From: Avena insularis
Lineage: Eukaryota; Streptophyta; Magnoliopsida; Poales; Poaceae
Reading direction: 5' to 3'
Assembly: GCA_023614405.1 (NCBI GenBank)
Contig: CM042692.1
Location: forward strand, 124,613,503-124,677,502
DNA length: 64,000 nucleotides
The notes under the pieces are model-generated. The model was not told where the DNA came from and searched no databases. It worked only from the letters and a program-made list of their open reading frames with translations. The position numbers were made by a program, and so were the translations under genes. Positions 9,343 to 21,700 of the stretch are shown here, piece by piece (position 1 is the first letter of the stretch; every line of letters begins with the position of its first letter).

Positions 9343-11505
9343 TTATGTTACCAGGAGAAGAGATGAGCTGAAGACCCTGTCATTTGCCTTCTCTGCCTGC
9401 AATGGACAAAGATACACATAGTTACATGGTCAGGTCCAGAGTGAACAACTGATGCCAGTTTGGTAGTAGCAGTAGGTACTGCCACAATTTACCTCCTTTT
9501 CCCAATCTATGCACCACGCGATAAATACGAGCAGCACCAGTTTGGTGAAGCTTCCGCAGACGATGCCGAGCCAGAGACCCTACACCGGTTTCAGATTTTT
9601 CAGAGATATCACTTCAATTCAATGTGTGGAGGCACGATAAATAAATATTGCGGTAAGAGTTTGCTTTTACCATTCCATTCAGGTGGAAGACGAATGCGAG
9701 CAGCACGGCCATCGGAATGCCCAGCAGGTAGAACGCACCGAGGTTCACGACCGCACCGATCGTCTGCTTGCCGCTGCCGGTGAGCACGCCTTCGAAGTTC
9801 AAGCAAGCAAGCAAGCAAGCAAGCACGGTATTAGTTGATCAATTATTAGTTGCGATTCAGCACTAGTTGGATGGAGTTCAGTTTCAGTTACCAACCTGAA
9901 AGAGAGCTGTGGAGTCCATCTATGAAGAAAGATATTCCCAGGACCGGCAGCATCCTGGAGATGTAGGTGACCACCTCCTGCTCGTCGCTGTAGAGGTGCC
10001 CCCAGACGTTCCGTAGCAGGATCATGGTCAGGGCTATCACCAGTCCTTCAGACAAGGCCATGTACATGACCACTCGCATTGCTAGCTTCGCTGCCTGAGG
10101 TTGCCCGGCCCCAAGCTCGTTCGAGATGCGCGTGCTAAATTAACAAGAAATCAGCAGAGTAAATTAGCAAGATTGCTGGAGTTTTTATGCTGAGGAATGA
10201 ATGGATGGCAACGAGGGTGAACTGACCTGATGGCAGAGCAGAGGCCAAGTGGTACCATGTAGAGCAGAGCGCCCGTGTTGAGGCTGCACGTACAAATTAA
10301 TGGAGCAATTAAGGAATACAGAGGACAATTTTCTTACTACCATATTGACAGCACACATGGCATCATATGGTCTTTAGAACAGTTTTCTTACCATATTGAC
10401 AGCACTGAAGTCTCCAGCTGTGGATTCGGCAGGAGTCCAGAGAGGAGCACAAGGATCTCAAATGACCACCATTCCAAGCTGCACAAGAATTTAATTGTTG
10501 CCAAGGAGTAATTACCAGCTAGAGCAACAGTTCATCAAAAGAATTATTTCCTTTTGGAGAAACAAAAGATACCAGATCATCATGGCGGATGGCATGGCGA
10601 GCTCGGTGAACTGGCGCAGCTCCTTGAAGGCCTCCCTGGAGAAGCCGCTCCAGGTTTTCTTGCAGGCATTCGACAGCCTGACGTACATGGCCAGTATGAC
10701 GAGATTGACGCCGTAGGAGACGGCGTTGCTGAGCGCGGCGCCCTTGCTTCCCATGCCGGCCTTGTAGACGAGCAGCCAGCAGACGAGCGGGTGGAACAGA
10801 GCCGTGGCTCCGGAGCTGGCCGTGACGGGCAGCACGATGCCCTGCGCCTGCAGGAACCGGATGTGGCACTGCAGCGGCACGTACGCGGCGAGCGACGGGA
10901 CCATCCACAGAGCGTACTCGCCGGCGACGGCGGCGATGGCCGGGTCCTGGCGGAGGTAGATCAGGATGTTCTCGGTGTTGGCCCAGACGAGCGCGATGGG
11001 GACGCAGGCGAGCGAGAGCACCACCATGGCGCGCTGCTTGTAGAAGCCCAGGCGGTGGTACCGCCCCGCGCCGTACGCCTGGCCGCACAGCGTGTCCAGC
11101 GCCGTCGCCATGCCGGTCTGCGATTGATTGATCCATGACGACGTCATCGATGAGGTCGATTAATGAGTCCCGGTCCCGAGTCCCGACCGAGCTGATCAAT
11201 CGGGCACATAATGAGAGAAACAATAGATGAGGAGAAGGGGTACGTACGAGGAGGCTGTATCCGGTGACGTTGGCGAGCGAGGCGGCGAGGGATGCGCCGG
11301 CGAGGGGCAGCTCGCCGAGGTGGCCGACGACCATGACGGAGACCATGTTGACGAGGTTCTGGAGGATGCAGCTGGCGACGATCGGCCCGCCGAGCCGCAC
11401 CAGCCGCCTGACCTCGGCCGCCGCGAGGCCCCCATCGCCGTCCGCGGGCGGCGGCGCCGCGAGCAGCGCGTCGTGGACGGCGGCCGCGCCAGGCTTGCCG
11501 TCCAT
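9343..11505 (-). CDS. MATE efflux transporter, DETOXIFICATION family (8 exons, 481 aa)
   Basis: MATE proteins are roughly 12-helix proton- or sodium-driven antiporters that export or sequester organic compounds and xenobiotics at plasma membrane or tonoplast. Exons on the minus strand: 11248-11505, 10573-11117, 10392-10478, 10227-10283, 9896-10134, 9671-9789, 9493-9579 and 9343-9396. All introns are GT-AG and the phases join without a stop. The protein opens [10 protein letters not shown] and has the first MatE block ([27 protein letters not shown]), [37 protein letters not shown], then the second block ([38 protein letters not shown]). It ends at LLLVT. Length and exon pattern fit DTX16-like members. 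The start is the first ATG in frame; an ATAAAAAG lies about 45 bp upstream. Substrate cannot be inferred. It looks functional. Confidence 0.93.
9802..9825. repeat. AAGC microsatellite in MATE intron
   Basis: A run of about five CAAG/AAGC tetranucleotides lies in the intron between exons 5 and 6 of the MATE gene, about 13 bp from the exon 6 acceptor. The proximity means length variation could affect branch-point spacing, but splicing sites themselves are intact. Confidence 0.7.
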
Positions 11506-12009
11506 CCCCACAAGTGGTGCTGCCCAAATTGGGAGGATGGGGGAGGAGGGCTTTTTATGGGAAGGCGTTAACGCTAGATCATTGGATCCGTAGATGGATT
11601 TTCTTCTTGTTTTTCCGGTGGCGGCTTCTGCCTTGGAGGCGGCTCGTAGATTGGTCGGCTAGCGTAACAAATCCTGTATGTACGCGTCGCTGAGGGCACC
11701 TGCGGCCGCCGTCCGCCGCGTTTGCAAAATTGTCGCGACTCGCGAGCCCTAGACTCCTAGAGGCTAAGAGCGCGACGTAGGTACCTACGCGAGTACGCGG
11801 TGCGTCGCTCGCTAGATTTTTTGTTTTTGAGAACTCGATCGCTAGTTTTTGTTTTTGAGCGGAAACTCGATTGCTAGATAGAGCCCAGGTCTAATGCCAC
11901 GTAGGTGTTGTATTAGGCCTTGGGCCAGTCGATGGGCATGGATTTGGTCGGATGCGTGACTACATTGAGTACCTTAGGTGAAAAAAAAACAATTGAAGGA
12001 CCGGAGGGA
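11506..12009. promoter_or_regulatory. MATE upstream region
   Basis: About 100 bp directly upstream of the MATE start holds an AT box (ATAAAAAG on minus, 11551-11558). Beyond lies GC-rich sequence with small direct repeats (GAACTCGATCGCTAG and GAAACTCGATTGCTAG, 11829-11877). A GGAGGGAGT motif at 12003-12011 resembles a Stowaway end but no partner is seen. Promoter status is inferred from position only. Confidence 0.4.
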
Positions 12010-12139
12010 GTGAATTGCAAAAAAACCACCACAATTTGGCAAATTCATCAAACACCAACCATAATGCATGTTTTCTAGTGGTTTTTTTTGTGAAGGGTTG
12101 ATAATTTTTCTCCAATTGTGATGTTTTTTGCAATTTACT
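12010..12139. repeat. Short inverted-repeat element (MITE-like)
   Basis: The left arm GTGAATTGCAAAAAAACC (12010-12027 and on to about 12036) pairs imperfectly with the reverse complement of the right arm near 12112-12139 (GTAAATTGCAAAAAACATC). Arms are about 27 bp and the whole element is 130 bp. No clear target duplication was found, so the family is not assigned. Confidence 0.5.
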
Positions 12140-12365
12140 CGACCAGAGGTGAAAGAAGAAAAATATACAAATCACCCTTAAATCCAACTTATTGGCTACA
12201 TTTCACCCTTATCGACAAGATTCGCAGAAGGTTAGCAGCTTGGAAAACACACATGCTCACGCAGGGGGAGCCTAATTTTGGTACAGTCGGTGCTTAGTGC
12301 AATTGTCATTTTTCATCTTATCTCTCTCGATCCACACCCTTGGGATTTTAAAGTCGTAGATAAAA

Positions 12366-13390
12366 TTTAAAATCCGCCGCGCTTTTCTTTGGAAAGGGAC
12401 TGATGCGGTTCAAGGTGGACATTGCTTGGGAAATTGGAAGGCAGTATGTCATCCAAAGGAAAATGTCGGGTTGGGTATTTTAAACCTAGAATACATGAAC
12501 ACACTCTATGGTTTCGTTGGGCTTGGAATTTAAGGTTCGAATAGAAACCATGGTGTACCCTTGCAGCACCGATGGAGGATCGAGTAAGGCACATCTTCAA
12601 CGTTGCGGCCAAGGTTATTGTGGGCAATGGCAAACGGTGCTATTTTTGGATCGATAAGTGGCTCAACGGAAAGACTATTGCAGAGATTGTTCTGGTCGTC
12701 TATCGAATCATAAATACTCTCATTTGAGCTAGAAGAACTGTTAGATCCACTCTTATAAATGGGCCGTGATTAGATGGCAAAGAAGCCAATGGACATTGAA
12801 GGTTTTCTTCAAGTCCTTAATATTTGGGAAGAAATCAATGATTTTATTCTTGTGCAAGACCAGGAGGATGTTAGGCCTTGGTCATGGGAGCCTAAAGGTA
12901 CTTATTCTGCAAGTTTAGTATATAAATCTCACTTTGCAGCCTCCATCTCCTGCGACATTGCAAAGGCAAGCTAGGGTGCATGGGCCCCTCTTCGATGCAA
13001 GTTGTTTCCATGTGGCTGATCATTAGGGAAAGAATATGGATCGCTGATCGCTTGGAAAAAAAGGAGCCGTCCACACAATGATAACTGCGTCTTTTGCAAC
13101 TTGGTTGAAGAAGATCCAAAGCACCTTTTTGTTAGCTGTGTGGTCGCCCGGATCATTTGGAGTTCAATCCTTTCATAGGATGGCTTCCCTTAGTTACCTG
13201 CTGCTCCCAACATAAATTTGTGTAACTGGTGGAAACAATACAGACAAATGGTGCATGCCAATGAGTAGAAGCGACTGAACTCAATAATATTGCTCATAGT
13301 GTGGACCATCTGGAGAGAAAGAAACACTGGAGTGTTTGAACAAGCATCCAGGCCTATTCAGCAAATCATCAATCAGCAGGGGCGGAGCTC
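12366..13390 (+). pseudogene. LINE (L1-type) ORF2 C-terminal remnant
   Basis: Plant L1 ORF2 ends in a zinc-binding reverse-transcriptase-associated region, whose landmarks appear here in order. At about 12380: WKGTDAVQGGHCLGNW and GLGILNLE. Around 12610-12690: VGNGKRCYFWIDKWLNGKTI. At about 12880: WSWEPKGTYSASLVYKS. At about 12980: APLRCKLF. At about 13085-13160: NCVFCNLVEEDPKHLFVSC. Near 13340: GVFEQASRPIQQII. Many stops and frame changes separate the blocks. The RT core (YADD) is missing, as in 5'-truncated LINE insertions. Not functional. Confidence 0.8.
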
Positions 13391-13900
13391 CCAGTAGGGC
13401 ATGGTAGGACAGCCACCTTACCTTGATTTTGTATGTTTTTCTGAACAATTTGAGTAGTTATACACTGAAAACGGACTTCGTACGAGAAAATTATACTTGT
13501 TTTAGTGTACACTACACAAAACTGATTTCGGAGTGAAATAAGAACTAGGTGTAGTCTACTTTTAAACCAATTCTTTCTCTTTGCAATAACTAATACTCAA
13601 TCTAATAAAACCTGACTCTAAACAATGTTTTAGATGAGATATCTAAGGAGAACTTGAGAGTATTTTGGTCACCTTATGGCGTGTGGCCAAAAACAACTCT
13701 AATTATGGGATCGATTATGTTTTATGGTTCTACTTTGGCTTTGTATATAGTATTGATCTAAAATTCTAACTATATTATTTTAGTTAATATCTTTGGTTAA
13801 GGATGTGAGGACATGCTTGCTCAATTGGAGAAATGATGATTTAGACCCCATCTAAAAGATGTGAATTCACGTAGAAAATGTAATCATGATCCTAATGTCG
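13391..13900. other. Unassigned AT-rich segment
   Basis: No gene seen. It begins just after CAGGGGCGGAGCT (about 13377), which resembles the terminal sequence of grass hAT elements. No matching inverted end or 8-bp duplication was found, so no element is called. Confidence 0.3.
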
Positions 13901-13904
13901 TCGG

Positions 13905-14280
13905 ATTGAACACATCTACGCCGAGAGGGGGTCCTCCAAGCATGGAGAAAGATGGGGTGTGAGACGACAGTGTTCCGGGACGGTGAGCACACAAGTTTTA
14001 CCCAGGTTTGAATCCGCTGATGGTGAACGGATCCTACTCCTACTAGCAAACTAGTAATACAGCAGAGTCGGAAGTACGGATTACAAGAGAGGTTTCGCCT
14101 ATGCGAGTTGAGGTTGTAAGATGGAAGATCTGCCGGCTCGCTGGAGACATCACCTACATCACCCCGATATCTTTCTGAGACGAGTATATCAGACTCAGTC
14201 TGTTCGTCGTCTTCGAAAGCTTCAACAACTTCTTCTCTAGGGGAGGTGGCACTTCAACGGGTGTGAAGAACGAATTTTCA
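13905..14280 (+). repeat. Left arm of a long inverted repeat
   Basis: About 375 bp here are the diverged reverse complement of 15790-16180 (roughly 85-90 percent by eye). Matching landmarks are GGAGAAAGATGGGGTGTGAG, GATCCTACTCC, ATTACAAGAGAGGTTTC and TATATCAGACTCAGTCTGTTC. In the arm's own direction parts read as coding-like (SLETSPT then ISDSVCSSSSKASTTSS). It lies directly beyond the stop of the spliced ORF on the opposite strand. Confidence 0.85.
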
Positions 14281-14578
14281 TAGCTGGTCAGCTCGGCCAC
14301 ATGACAAGCATATCCGGCACAAGCATCCTAGATTTCTTTGATATTTTCTTCCTTGCCATCTTCATCGAAAATCGAATAACCCTTGGTAACTTGCCATATC
14401 TCCATGCTTCCATGGTGGGTCATTACCATTGTCAAGAGATTCCGTGTCGTCGTGCGTGCACACGATATGTTCCAATCCTTAACAAGTTTGGGCATATCCT
14501 TCGCCTTGTCTCGTACTTCAAAGGTAGACATTTGTCTAAACCAAAAGGCTGGATGGATTCACCGATTTTCTCCAAAGA

Positions 14579-15660
14579 TTAGCGGAAGTCATGGATCAGG
14601 TCTCTGACAGCAACAAGCCGGCTGGTACGAGACTCGTACGAAGAGGCATAAAAAATGTTGAGAGAACCTGAAAATAAAAAAACATGGTCAACAATATATC
14701 CAAGTAAACAAAGTCGAAAAAACAACAAACTCATAGATAGCAAACTTACCGAAGATAGAATCATCTACTTTGGTCTTCTCCTCCCGAAGACTTCGAAGTT
14801 CATTCCGAAGGGCTTTGGTTGTATTTGTATGCCTGTCTAGTTCATCTTTCAAGTCCGAGAAATCCTCGTCTTGTTTTGCTATTTTGTGGTCACGCTCTTT
14901 AGTAGCCATGTTGCTGGATTCAAGAACGATGTTGATGCTACGCTCATGGTCTACCTTGAGTTTGTTCAGCTCAGCACGCAAATCAGCATTTTCAGCTTCC
15001 AAGACTTTGAAATATTTGGCTTGTTCAATAAGCTTGCAGGACTGCTTCACAAGATCTGGAGCAATAACAAATAAAGTCGAATAAACATTCGGCCACAACT
15101 CAAAAAAGATGACTATGAAAATGAAAGTCGAAAATGCTTACCTTCTACATCATCTTTTGCAATTTTAAGTTGCGCATTTTCAAGCTGGAGAGCTCTAATC
15201 TCTCTCCGCTTGTTGTAGATATTCTTCAAAAGTTTCTGGTTATAATCATTAACTTTATGTAAGTCGGAATGGTAACTAGAGTCAGAAACCTACTAAGGCT
15301 CAAGCTAATATTTTAACTAAGTTAAATGTCAGCACAAGCCTTGGAGGGCCTATACTAGTTCATTCTTTGGCATCCTATAAAAGCATAAATCCGGATTCCT
15401 ATCCAACTTCATGCTTGGGGCTTAGAGGATATGATGTAAAATGTAATAAAAAAGAGTCAGAATACGACTTACATGATGTTCATACATCAGTTTGTTGAGG
15501 CTCGTGTTAACCTCAGCAGAAACCTTCTCGGCAAGGGTTAAAGGAGTTATTGGTGGAGGTGGAGGCGGAGCCACACCGGACTTTAGCTTCTCGTCGTGAA
15601 GACGAACTTGATCAAGAAGATCCACAAGTTTGACATATTCGTCTTATTGAGCCTCCTCCT
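14579..15660 (-). CDS. Spliced coiled-coil ORF, transposon-derived, partial
   Basis: Four minus-strand exons with GT-AG junctions are visible. About 15473-15660: VDLLDQVRLHDEKLKSG, a run of prolines, then LAEKVSAEVNTSLNKLMYEHH. About 15142-15255: NDYNQKLLKNIYNKRREIRA. 14750-15055: 102 codons of strong heptad coiled coil (YFKVLEAENADLRAELNKLK, DLKDELDRHTN, ALRNELRSLREEK). 14579-14667: SLNIFYASSYESRTSRLV then DLIHDFR and stop. The donor and acceptor motifs and the lack of stops in the last three exons are directly seen. Sequence upstream (the right inverted arm) is coding-like in the same direction but has stops, so the 5' end is broken or unresolved. The charged coiled-coil style resembles gag-like or accessory proteins of grass transposons. 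No catalytic domain is seen and cellular function is unknown. Confidence 0.5.
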
Positions 15661-15789
15661 CAGCTGTGATAATTCGGGTCTCCAGGCAATAGAGAGCCAG
15701 CTTCTGAATTTCTTCTGCACGCTTCCGAGTAAGGCCAAGTTTGGCAATACCCTCCAGAGAAGAAGTTGCTAAGAAGGCCAAGTTTTGGG

Positions 15790-16180
15790 TCTCCAGGCAA
15801 TGGAAATCCGTTCTTCACACTCGTTGAAGTGCCACCTCCCCCTAGAGAAGAAGTTGTTGAAGCTTCCAAAGACGATGAACAGACTGAGTCTGATATACTC
15901 GTCTCGGAAAGATATCGGGGTAATGTAGGTGATGTCTCCAGCAAGCTTGCAGATCTTCTGTCTTACAACCTCAACTCGCACAGGTGAAACCTCTCTTGTA
16001 ATCTGTACTTCTGGCTCTACCGTATTACTAGATTGCTAGCAGGAGTAGGATCCGTCCACCGTCGGTGGTTTCGAACCTGGGAAAAGCTTGTGTGCTCACC
16101 GTCCCAGAACACCGTCATCTCACACCCCATCTTTCTCCACGCCTCGAGGACCCCTCTCGACGTACGTGTCTTCAATCCGA
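15790..16180 (-). repeat. Right arm of a long inverted repeat
   Basis: Inverted partner of 13905-14280, separated from it by about 1.5 kb holding the spliced ORF. On the minus strand it reads EAWRKMGCEMTVFWDGEHTS, then RRWTDPTPASNLVI, then a stop. It therefore looks like an earlier exon of a transposon gene on the same strand as the ORF. Together the arms could fold into a long hairpin if transcribed through. Confidence 0.85.
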
Positions 16181-17719
16181 CCACACCTAAGTATAGATGA
16201 ATCAGTAACAAAATGAGTGAAAATCATTAAAAGAGAGAATACACCAGGCCACTATTGATTATTTTGAGAGTGTGGACACATCCCATTTTTCTATAGACTC
16301 AATAGATTTTGACCATTGATTTTATGAGTTATCGTTAGAGTTGCTTCAGAATTTTATATCATGACTCAAGTTGAAACGACATGTGTGCCCCATGTGTGGT
16401 TTTGCTAATTAATGACAATTTCTATGGAGTAATGCATTTGTAGGAATTGTCCATTAGCATCTCTTAGGAATTATCTTGCTATCACCTTGTTGCTTGTCTT
16501 GCTTAGCATAAATTGTTGGTGCACATAGGTGAACCATAATATATATATATAGGTGTTGTGCTTGACAAAGTAAACACTAGTTTTATTCTATATTTGTTAA
16601 GCTCGTCTCATAGAAATTTTAAACAACCTATTCACCCTCTCTCTAGGCGGTATCTGTGTCTTTTCACAAGTTACTCATTTTATAGGTTTAATGTGAATAA
16701 GATTTCCCGGCTTAAAGAGATTTATCATGGGGATTTACCTTATTATGAGCATGATTCTATATAATATAACCTTGAGATAATTGTTATTCATATGTTTGGA
16801 TTATGTATAGTAGTGTCTCAAGAATATTTTAGTATTTATATCATTTTTTGGAGTTCACACTACCTTAGATTTTTTTCGTCCTCCGCCATTGTTGATCATA
16901 TTAAGCTTGACACAAGGCTTTGGGATATGCTAGCAGGGATCATTTTTCCTTTAAATGTTTCTTAAGGATTGGTTTTAGCTTCAGTTTACTTGGTTCTAAA
17001 ACTACTTTTCTCCTGTTGGCATTTTACCAGAGTTGTTTGGCTATTTTATCTTTCTTGGTTATCTGTAATAATAATTCATGTCCTTTGATTTCTAAGGCCT
17101 TTCTTTTTTTCTCAATATATTTACATGCATTTCTTCTACATGGTTCAAAAAAACATTTCACCATGAACTCTAAATTGGCATTTTCACCCACGAATCCACA
17201 AAACCTTCCACCCTCAAATCCACAAAACCGGTTAATAACCCCTGAGTGGTTTTCAGAAAGATTTGAGATGGTTCTGTCACATAGGTGCCAATGACGAGGC
17301 GGCTGACGTGGACCAGTCATGTTCTCGAACCGTGTCCGAGCAGGTGAGCTAGAAGGGTGGCAGATATAAGTGAGAGATGCATCTATTCTATATGTCCCCA
17401 ATCATTTCAAGGCATCCTTCTTTGTCGCGACCACCATGGAGCATGGAAGGGTTCGCTGTCGTCTCTGTTGGGCGGCTCGTCTCCACCTTTGTTTGCTAGG
17501 AGAACCTATAGAAATCACGGAAGAATTAGATTTTTATGAACTAAATCCATCAAAAAATGACAACAAGCAACTCCCCTAATAGTAACACACCCACTGATCA
17601 TTGACACTCCTCTTACTCCTCTTTATACAATTGAATCGGCTTCTAAAGAGAGGTTGATGATCTAAAATGATGACCCTGGATTATAGAGAAGAAAAGGTTG
17701 AGAGGGAAGAGGGGATTGT
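16181..17719. other. Mixed degenerate repeats
   Basis: No gene seen. Bases about 16393-16645 resemble an old Copia LTR (opens TGTGTGGTTTTGCTAATTAA, ends near CTATTCACCCTCTCTCTAGG). A short AT run lies at about 16539-16552. Bases 17150-17400 are compositionally distinct (AAATCCACAAAACC repeated at 17190-17230; GGCGGCTGACGTGGACC near 17297) and may be a MITE, but no inverted ends were found. Confidence 0.35.
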
Positions 17720-18746
17720 TAACATGTGCTAAGACACCGGACAAGGTGGATAAGTTTACAACGATGGTGACCTACACTCAGGAAGAGTCGGCAATATCTG
17801 CAGGTAAAAGAAATAACCCGGAAGTACATCACATCAACATTTTTTAGATGCTTAATAATCATAGGGATATTGGTAAGTGTGCCTGATGCTCTCGACGGAT
17901 CAGGATCATTTAATTGCTCTTGGGCAAAAATAACAACGCCTACTTCAGACTCGAGTCCTCGAACTCGAATCTGGTATGGGCTAGAGTAATTCGACTCATG
18001 TTGCGAAGACCTTACTGAGTCAAACTCCATCCTATAAATCTATACCCAACGCGTATATCGGTATTTTCTTCCCGCTATAGGCATGGAATTTATCTGGTAG
18101 AGCACATTAGATGTGGTTGCCAGGCCATCACATAAGATTTGTAGGTCTTATCTTTCCATCGTAGATATAGTATCCGAATGTTTCTTGTAGCGGATATGAT
18201 TCGGGTAGTCAAGGAGATGTTATCTCCGGACTCGACATTGGTATAAGGTGCATAATCAGCGCAGTTGCCAAGTTGTTGTTTGTCGTAAGTAAGGAGTCGA
18301 TATCGTGGATGCAGTTGACATAATGGACAAATGCTATAGATTTTTGTTTTTCTATAGGGTGCGTGACCAGCGCTCCCTATGGGAGTATCCCCCGAGTGTC
18401 TGGTCGAGTCGTAGAGTCGGATAGAGACTCAAAGTCATGTAGTTGTCGATCGACAACCTTGTAAGAAGACATTGACCCAGAAGTTCATCAGGTCAATATT
18501 TACTTGTAGTTTCAGATGATCATCAGTCGGTGGTGCGTACGTAATCGACACATACATTAATATCGGTTGTGTGACAAAATCTACCTTTGGGAGTAGCCCC
18601 CAAGTGTCTGGTCGAGTTGTAGTATTGGGCAGAGACTCGGGTCTTGCATCATGCGGTCACATTTGACAATATCACAAGGGGATACTACTAACCTAGAAGT
18701 ACATAGGATGTGTGACCAGCGCTCCTAATGGAAGTATCCCCCAAGT
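17720..18746. repeat. Reiterated transposon segment, left part
   Basis: A motif CCCCCGAGTGTCTGGTCGAGTC recurs in variant form near 18387, 18596 and 18739, with companion motifs AGAAGTTCATCAGGTCAAT and GAGACTCGGGTCTTG. The spacing is about 145-210 bp, so the segment is an irregular tandem series. The series resumes at 24498 after the inserted LTR (ACTCGAGTGAAGAC, TCTCGGGTCTTGTATC, CGGAAGTGCATCGAGTCAG). The parent element is not identified; reiterated subterminal repeats of this kind occur in CACTA transposons, but no CACTA terminus was found. Confidence 0.5.
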
Positions 18747-18751
18747 GTCTA

Positions 18752-21700
18752 TGTAACATCCCGACATTAGAGCTTAGAAATAAGCTGAGATAAGGTGTGT
18801 GCATTGCAATCATGCATAGAAAATCTCGATAATTTTCGTGCTTTTAAATAAAACTTGTCAAAGTGATTGGAGCTTCTCTGAACTTGGTGGAACTGAAGTA
18901 GATCATCAAGTTGACCGCGATAAGTTTCAATATGACCTTTGCTAAAACCTTATATTTGGGTAATCTAATTTGATCTATGGGAAGATCAAATATAACCAAG
19001 CTAAACTCACAACACATTACTTAATAAGGAGTATTAGATCTTCTAGATATCATTACAAGGTATTCCATACAACAACTCAAGGATGAATACTTAATATTCT
19101 AAAGATGATATCAAGATATTATTTACCACAAACCTTGAATACTCAATCAAGTATATAGCTCCCAGTAAAGAAAACCCCATAACTAAATCATGAAACACCA
19201 GTTTACCATAGTTATTCGTACCATGGGTATCATGGTAGTTCTTAAATATTAACTCTTATCACAAATAGAGTAGAAAGGGAAGTCAAGCCAAGACCATCCA
19301 TCACATACCCTTAGTGTCATGTTAATAGATGACAATCCTATTTAACCAAGTCCTAGTGTCAATTGATCATCAATATTGAGTGATCAATTCCTGACCTAGA
19401 ACTTATTGATTCTTAGCTTTGACCTATTATATTGACCTTCCAACGACCTTGAGTAAAGTAATAAGAAGAAGGAACTAGATATGGTAGTATGCCATCATCA
19501 ATGGAATGTGACCCTTAGTGGAGATCAAACCATCTGATGTTGGAAGAGATAACTCACTCATGAGTTAACTAGAAGAAGTGTCTAAGCCTAAGAGTTAAAC
19601 TAGTACTTGAGAAGTTATGAAAAAGTTAGTAGTATTAGAGTATCAAATAATAATCTTGTTAAGCCAAGTGGGTATAAACCAAAGTAAGCTTTCTTAACAA
19701 GATAAGCCTCTAGAGAGACTAGTACAAGTCTACTACTTAGTTGAGTATAGATCTTGATCAGGCAATTAGAAGCCTAAACTTTGCTTGATCAAAGGATGGT
19801 GGTTATTATTATCAAGTCACTTGAGAATAGATGACCAGTTGATGAAGAAGAATTGTGAGTATACCAAATTAGGAAAAAAACCTTTGTAAGATGCATCATC
19901 TAGCTTGATCATGAGAAGTCAAGCTATAGTATGATAAAGTATATAATATGAGTTGTATTGAGTAGTTGGAGGCATAGTACTTTAACCAAGCTAATACAAG
20001 AACAAACTTGTATTAGGAGAGTAGTACCATACCTATTCTAGAGAATTAATATCACATGTAATATAGTGAGGACTATAATCTTGCAAGCCTTGGAAGTAGT
20101 TGCAAGATGGATATAAAGGAATCAATGGAGGGAGTTAGAAGTAACTAGATTGGTGGATTCATCAAGGGTAGTTAAGAAGTGCAAGTTAGGTAGTAAAGGA
20201 AGAGTGTTAGGAGAATGGAATAATGAAGTTATAACTAACTATATGAATGATTTCCTTATAAATGGAAGTTGTATATATACTAGGAGAAGAATGAATGAGT
20301 ATTGTTAGAGTGGCATGACCATGTCATCATATGATGATGGATATGGTGGAGTCGGATGATTGTCTTATTTAGGAAGATGAAATCTTTGTGAATAAGATAA
20401 GAGAGATTTAAATAGAGTATATTTAGGAAAGGAATTCCTTCTCTAAAGATAAGCTTAGTGAGGTATTAAGGTAGGGATTCTTTCGAAACCTTTAACCAAC
20501 AGTATATCAATCCATGACAAGACTCATGTCTACCTCTTTGTTCAAAGCCCTAGAATCAAATTGACAATGGAACCATTTCCTATTCCTAGGTAACCATTGA
20601 ACAATACCTCTTGGACAAATAAATCTTCTAAGAGATAATTAGAGAACCAGATGAGTATTTATGGATGAAAACCTTATTTGCTTTTATTATCTTAAACCCT
20701 AGTAAGACCTAGTCTTATATACCATCAAGATCACTTTAGTAAATCAATCTTAATAGCTCACTCTAAGTTGAGTTATTATTCATGGCCACAAAACATGAAG
20801 GAAAGTTATACTAACTCTTAATCCTCATCCATATTCAAAGTAGAATGTGAGTTTATTAAATTTCCTGGAAGCTCATGATAATCACTGGAAAGTGAATATC
20901 TTCATTAATGATTGTTATTTATACATAAAGAATTAACCAAGATGGTTCTATGTTAATTCTAAACACTACTATTCAAGTAGAACTTAAAAGGGGAAATTTC
21001 CAAGTTTTGAAGAACCATAAAATTTAAACCACCAAACTATGAACCCTACGATTTAATTCATTAAAAGGTTTATACATTAATCCTTATATGAGATTAAGCT
21101 AGAATAGAATTATATTTATATCATTAGCCATCTTAAACCACTACCATGACATTCATTAAGTGGAAATACAAATCATTTATATAATACTTTTCCTATAGGA
21201 AGTAAATATCTAAAACCCTAAATTCTATTAATATTTTCTAACAAAAGAATCCTTTATTTAATCATAAATAGTAAAGAAATACTAAAAGGATCACCATCAC
21301 CTTGCGGTTCCAACACAACTATTCGTGTCTGCCGGAGTGGCCCAGTTCGCCGCCGGCGACCACAACCTGGCTATGGTGACCGCGCTGACGTCATCACGAC
21401 ATCGCGCTCATGTCATCGCTTGCGTAGTCAAACCTAGTCAAACCGAACAGGTCCCACTTTGCTAAGGTGGCATGCCGACGTGGCCACTGGCCCACCTGTT
21501 AGTGACCTGAGGCTAGATTGGAGTGTGGTGTAAAAAGACTTAGAGAGTGGCTGATGTCAGCAGTGATGCAGTAATTCGTTTAGTTATTTAATTTTAATAA
21601 TTTCATAAAATAATTAAATCTTATTAAATCAATATCTTTTATTTTAGAACTTAGAAAAATCTATATAATATATCTAAATGTTCAGAAAAATAAACTCTAT

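Noticed and set aside
10554..11571. Long plus-strand frames opposite the MATE gene (194 and 114 codons)
   Set aside because: They are antisense shadows of GC-rich MATE exons 1 and 2; the minus-strand exons have splice sites and family motifs.
13377..13389. hAT transposon end CAGGGGCGGAGCT
   Set aside because: No matching inverted terminus or 8-bp target duplication was found downstream.
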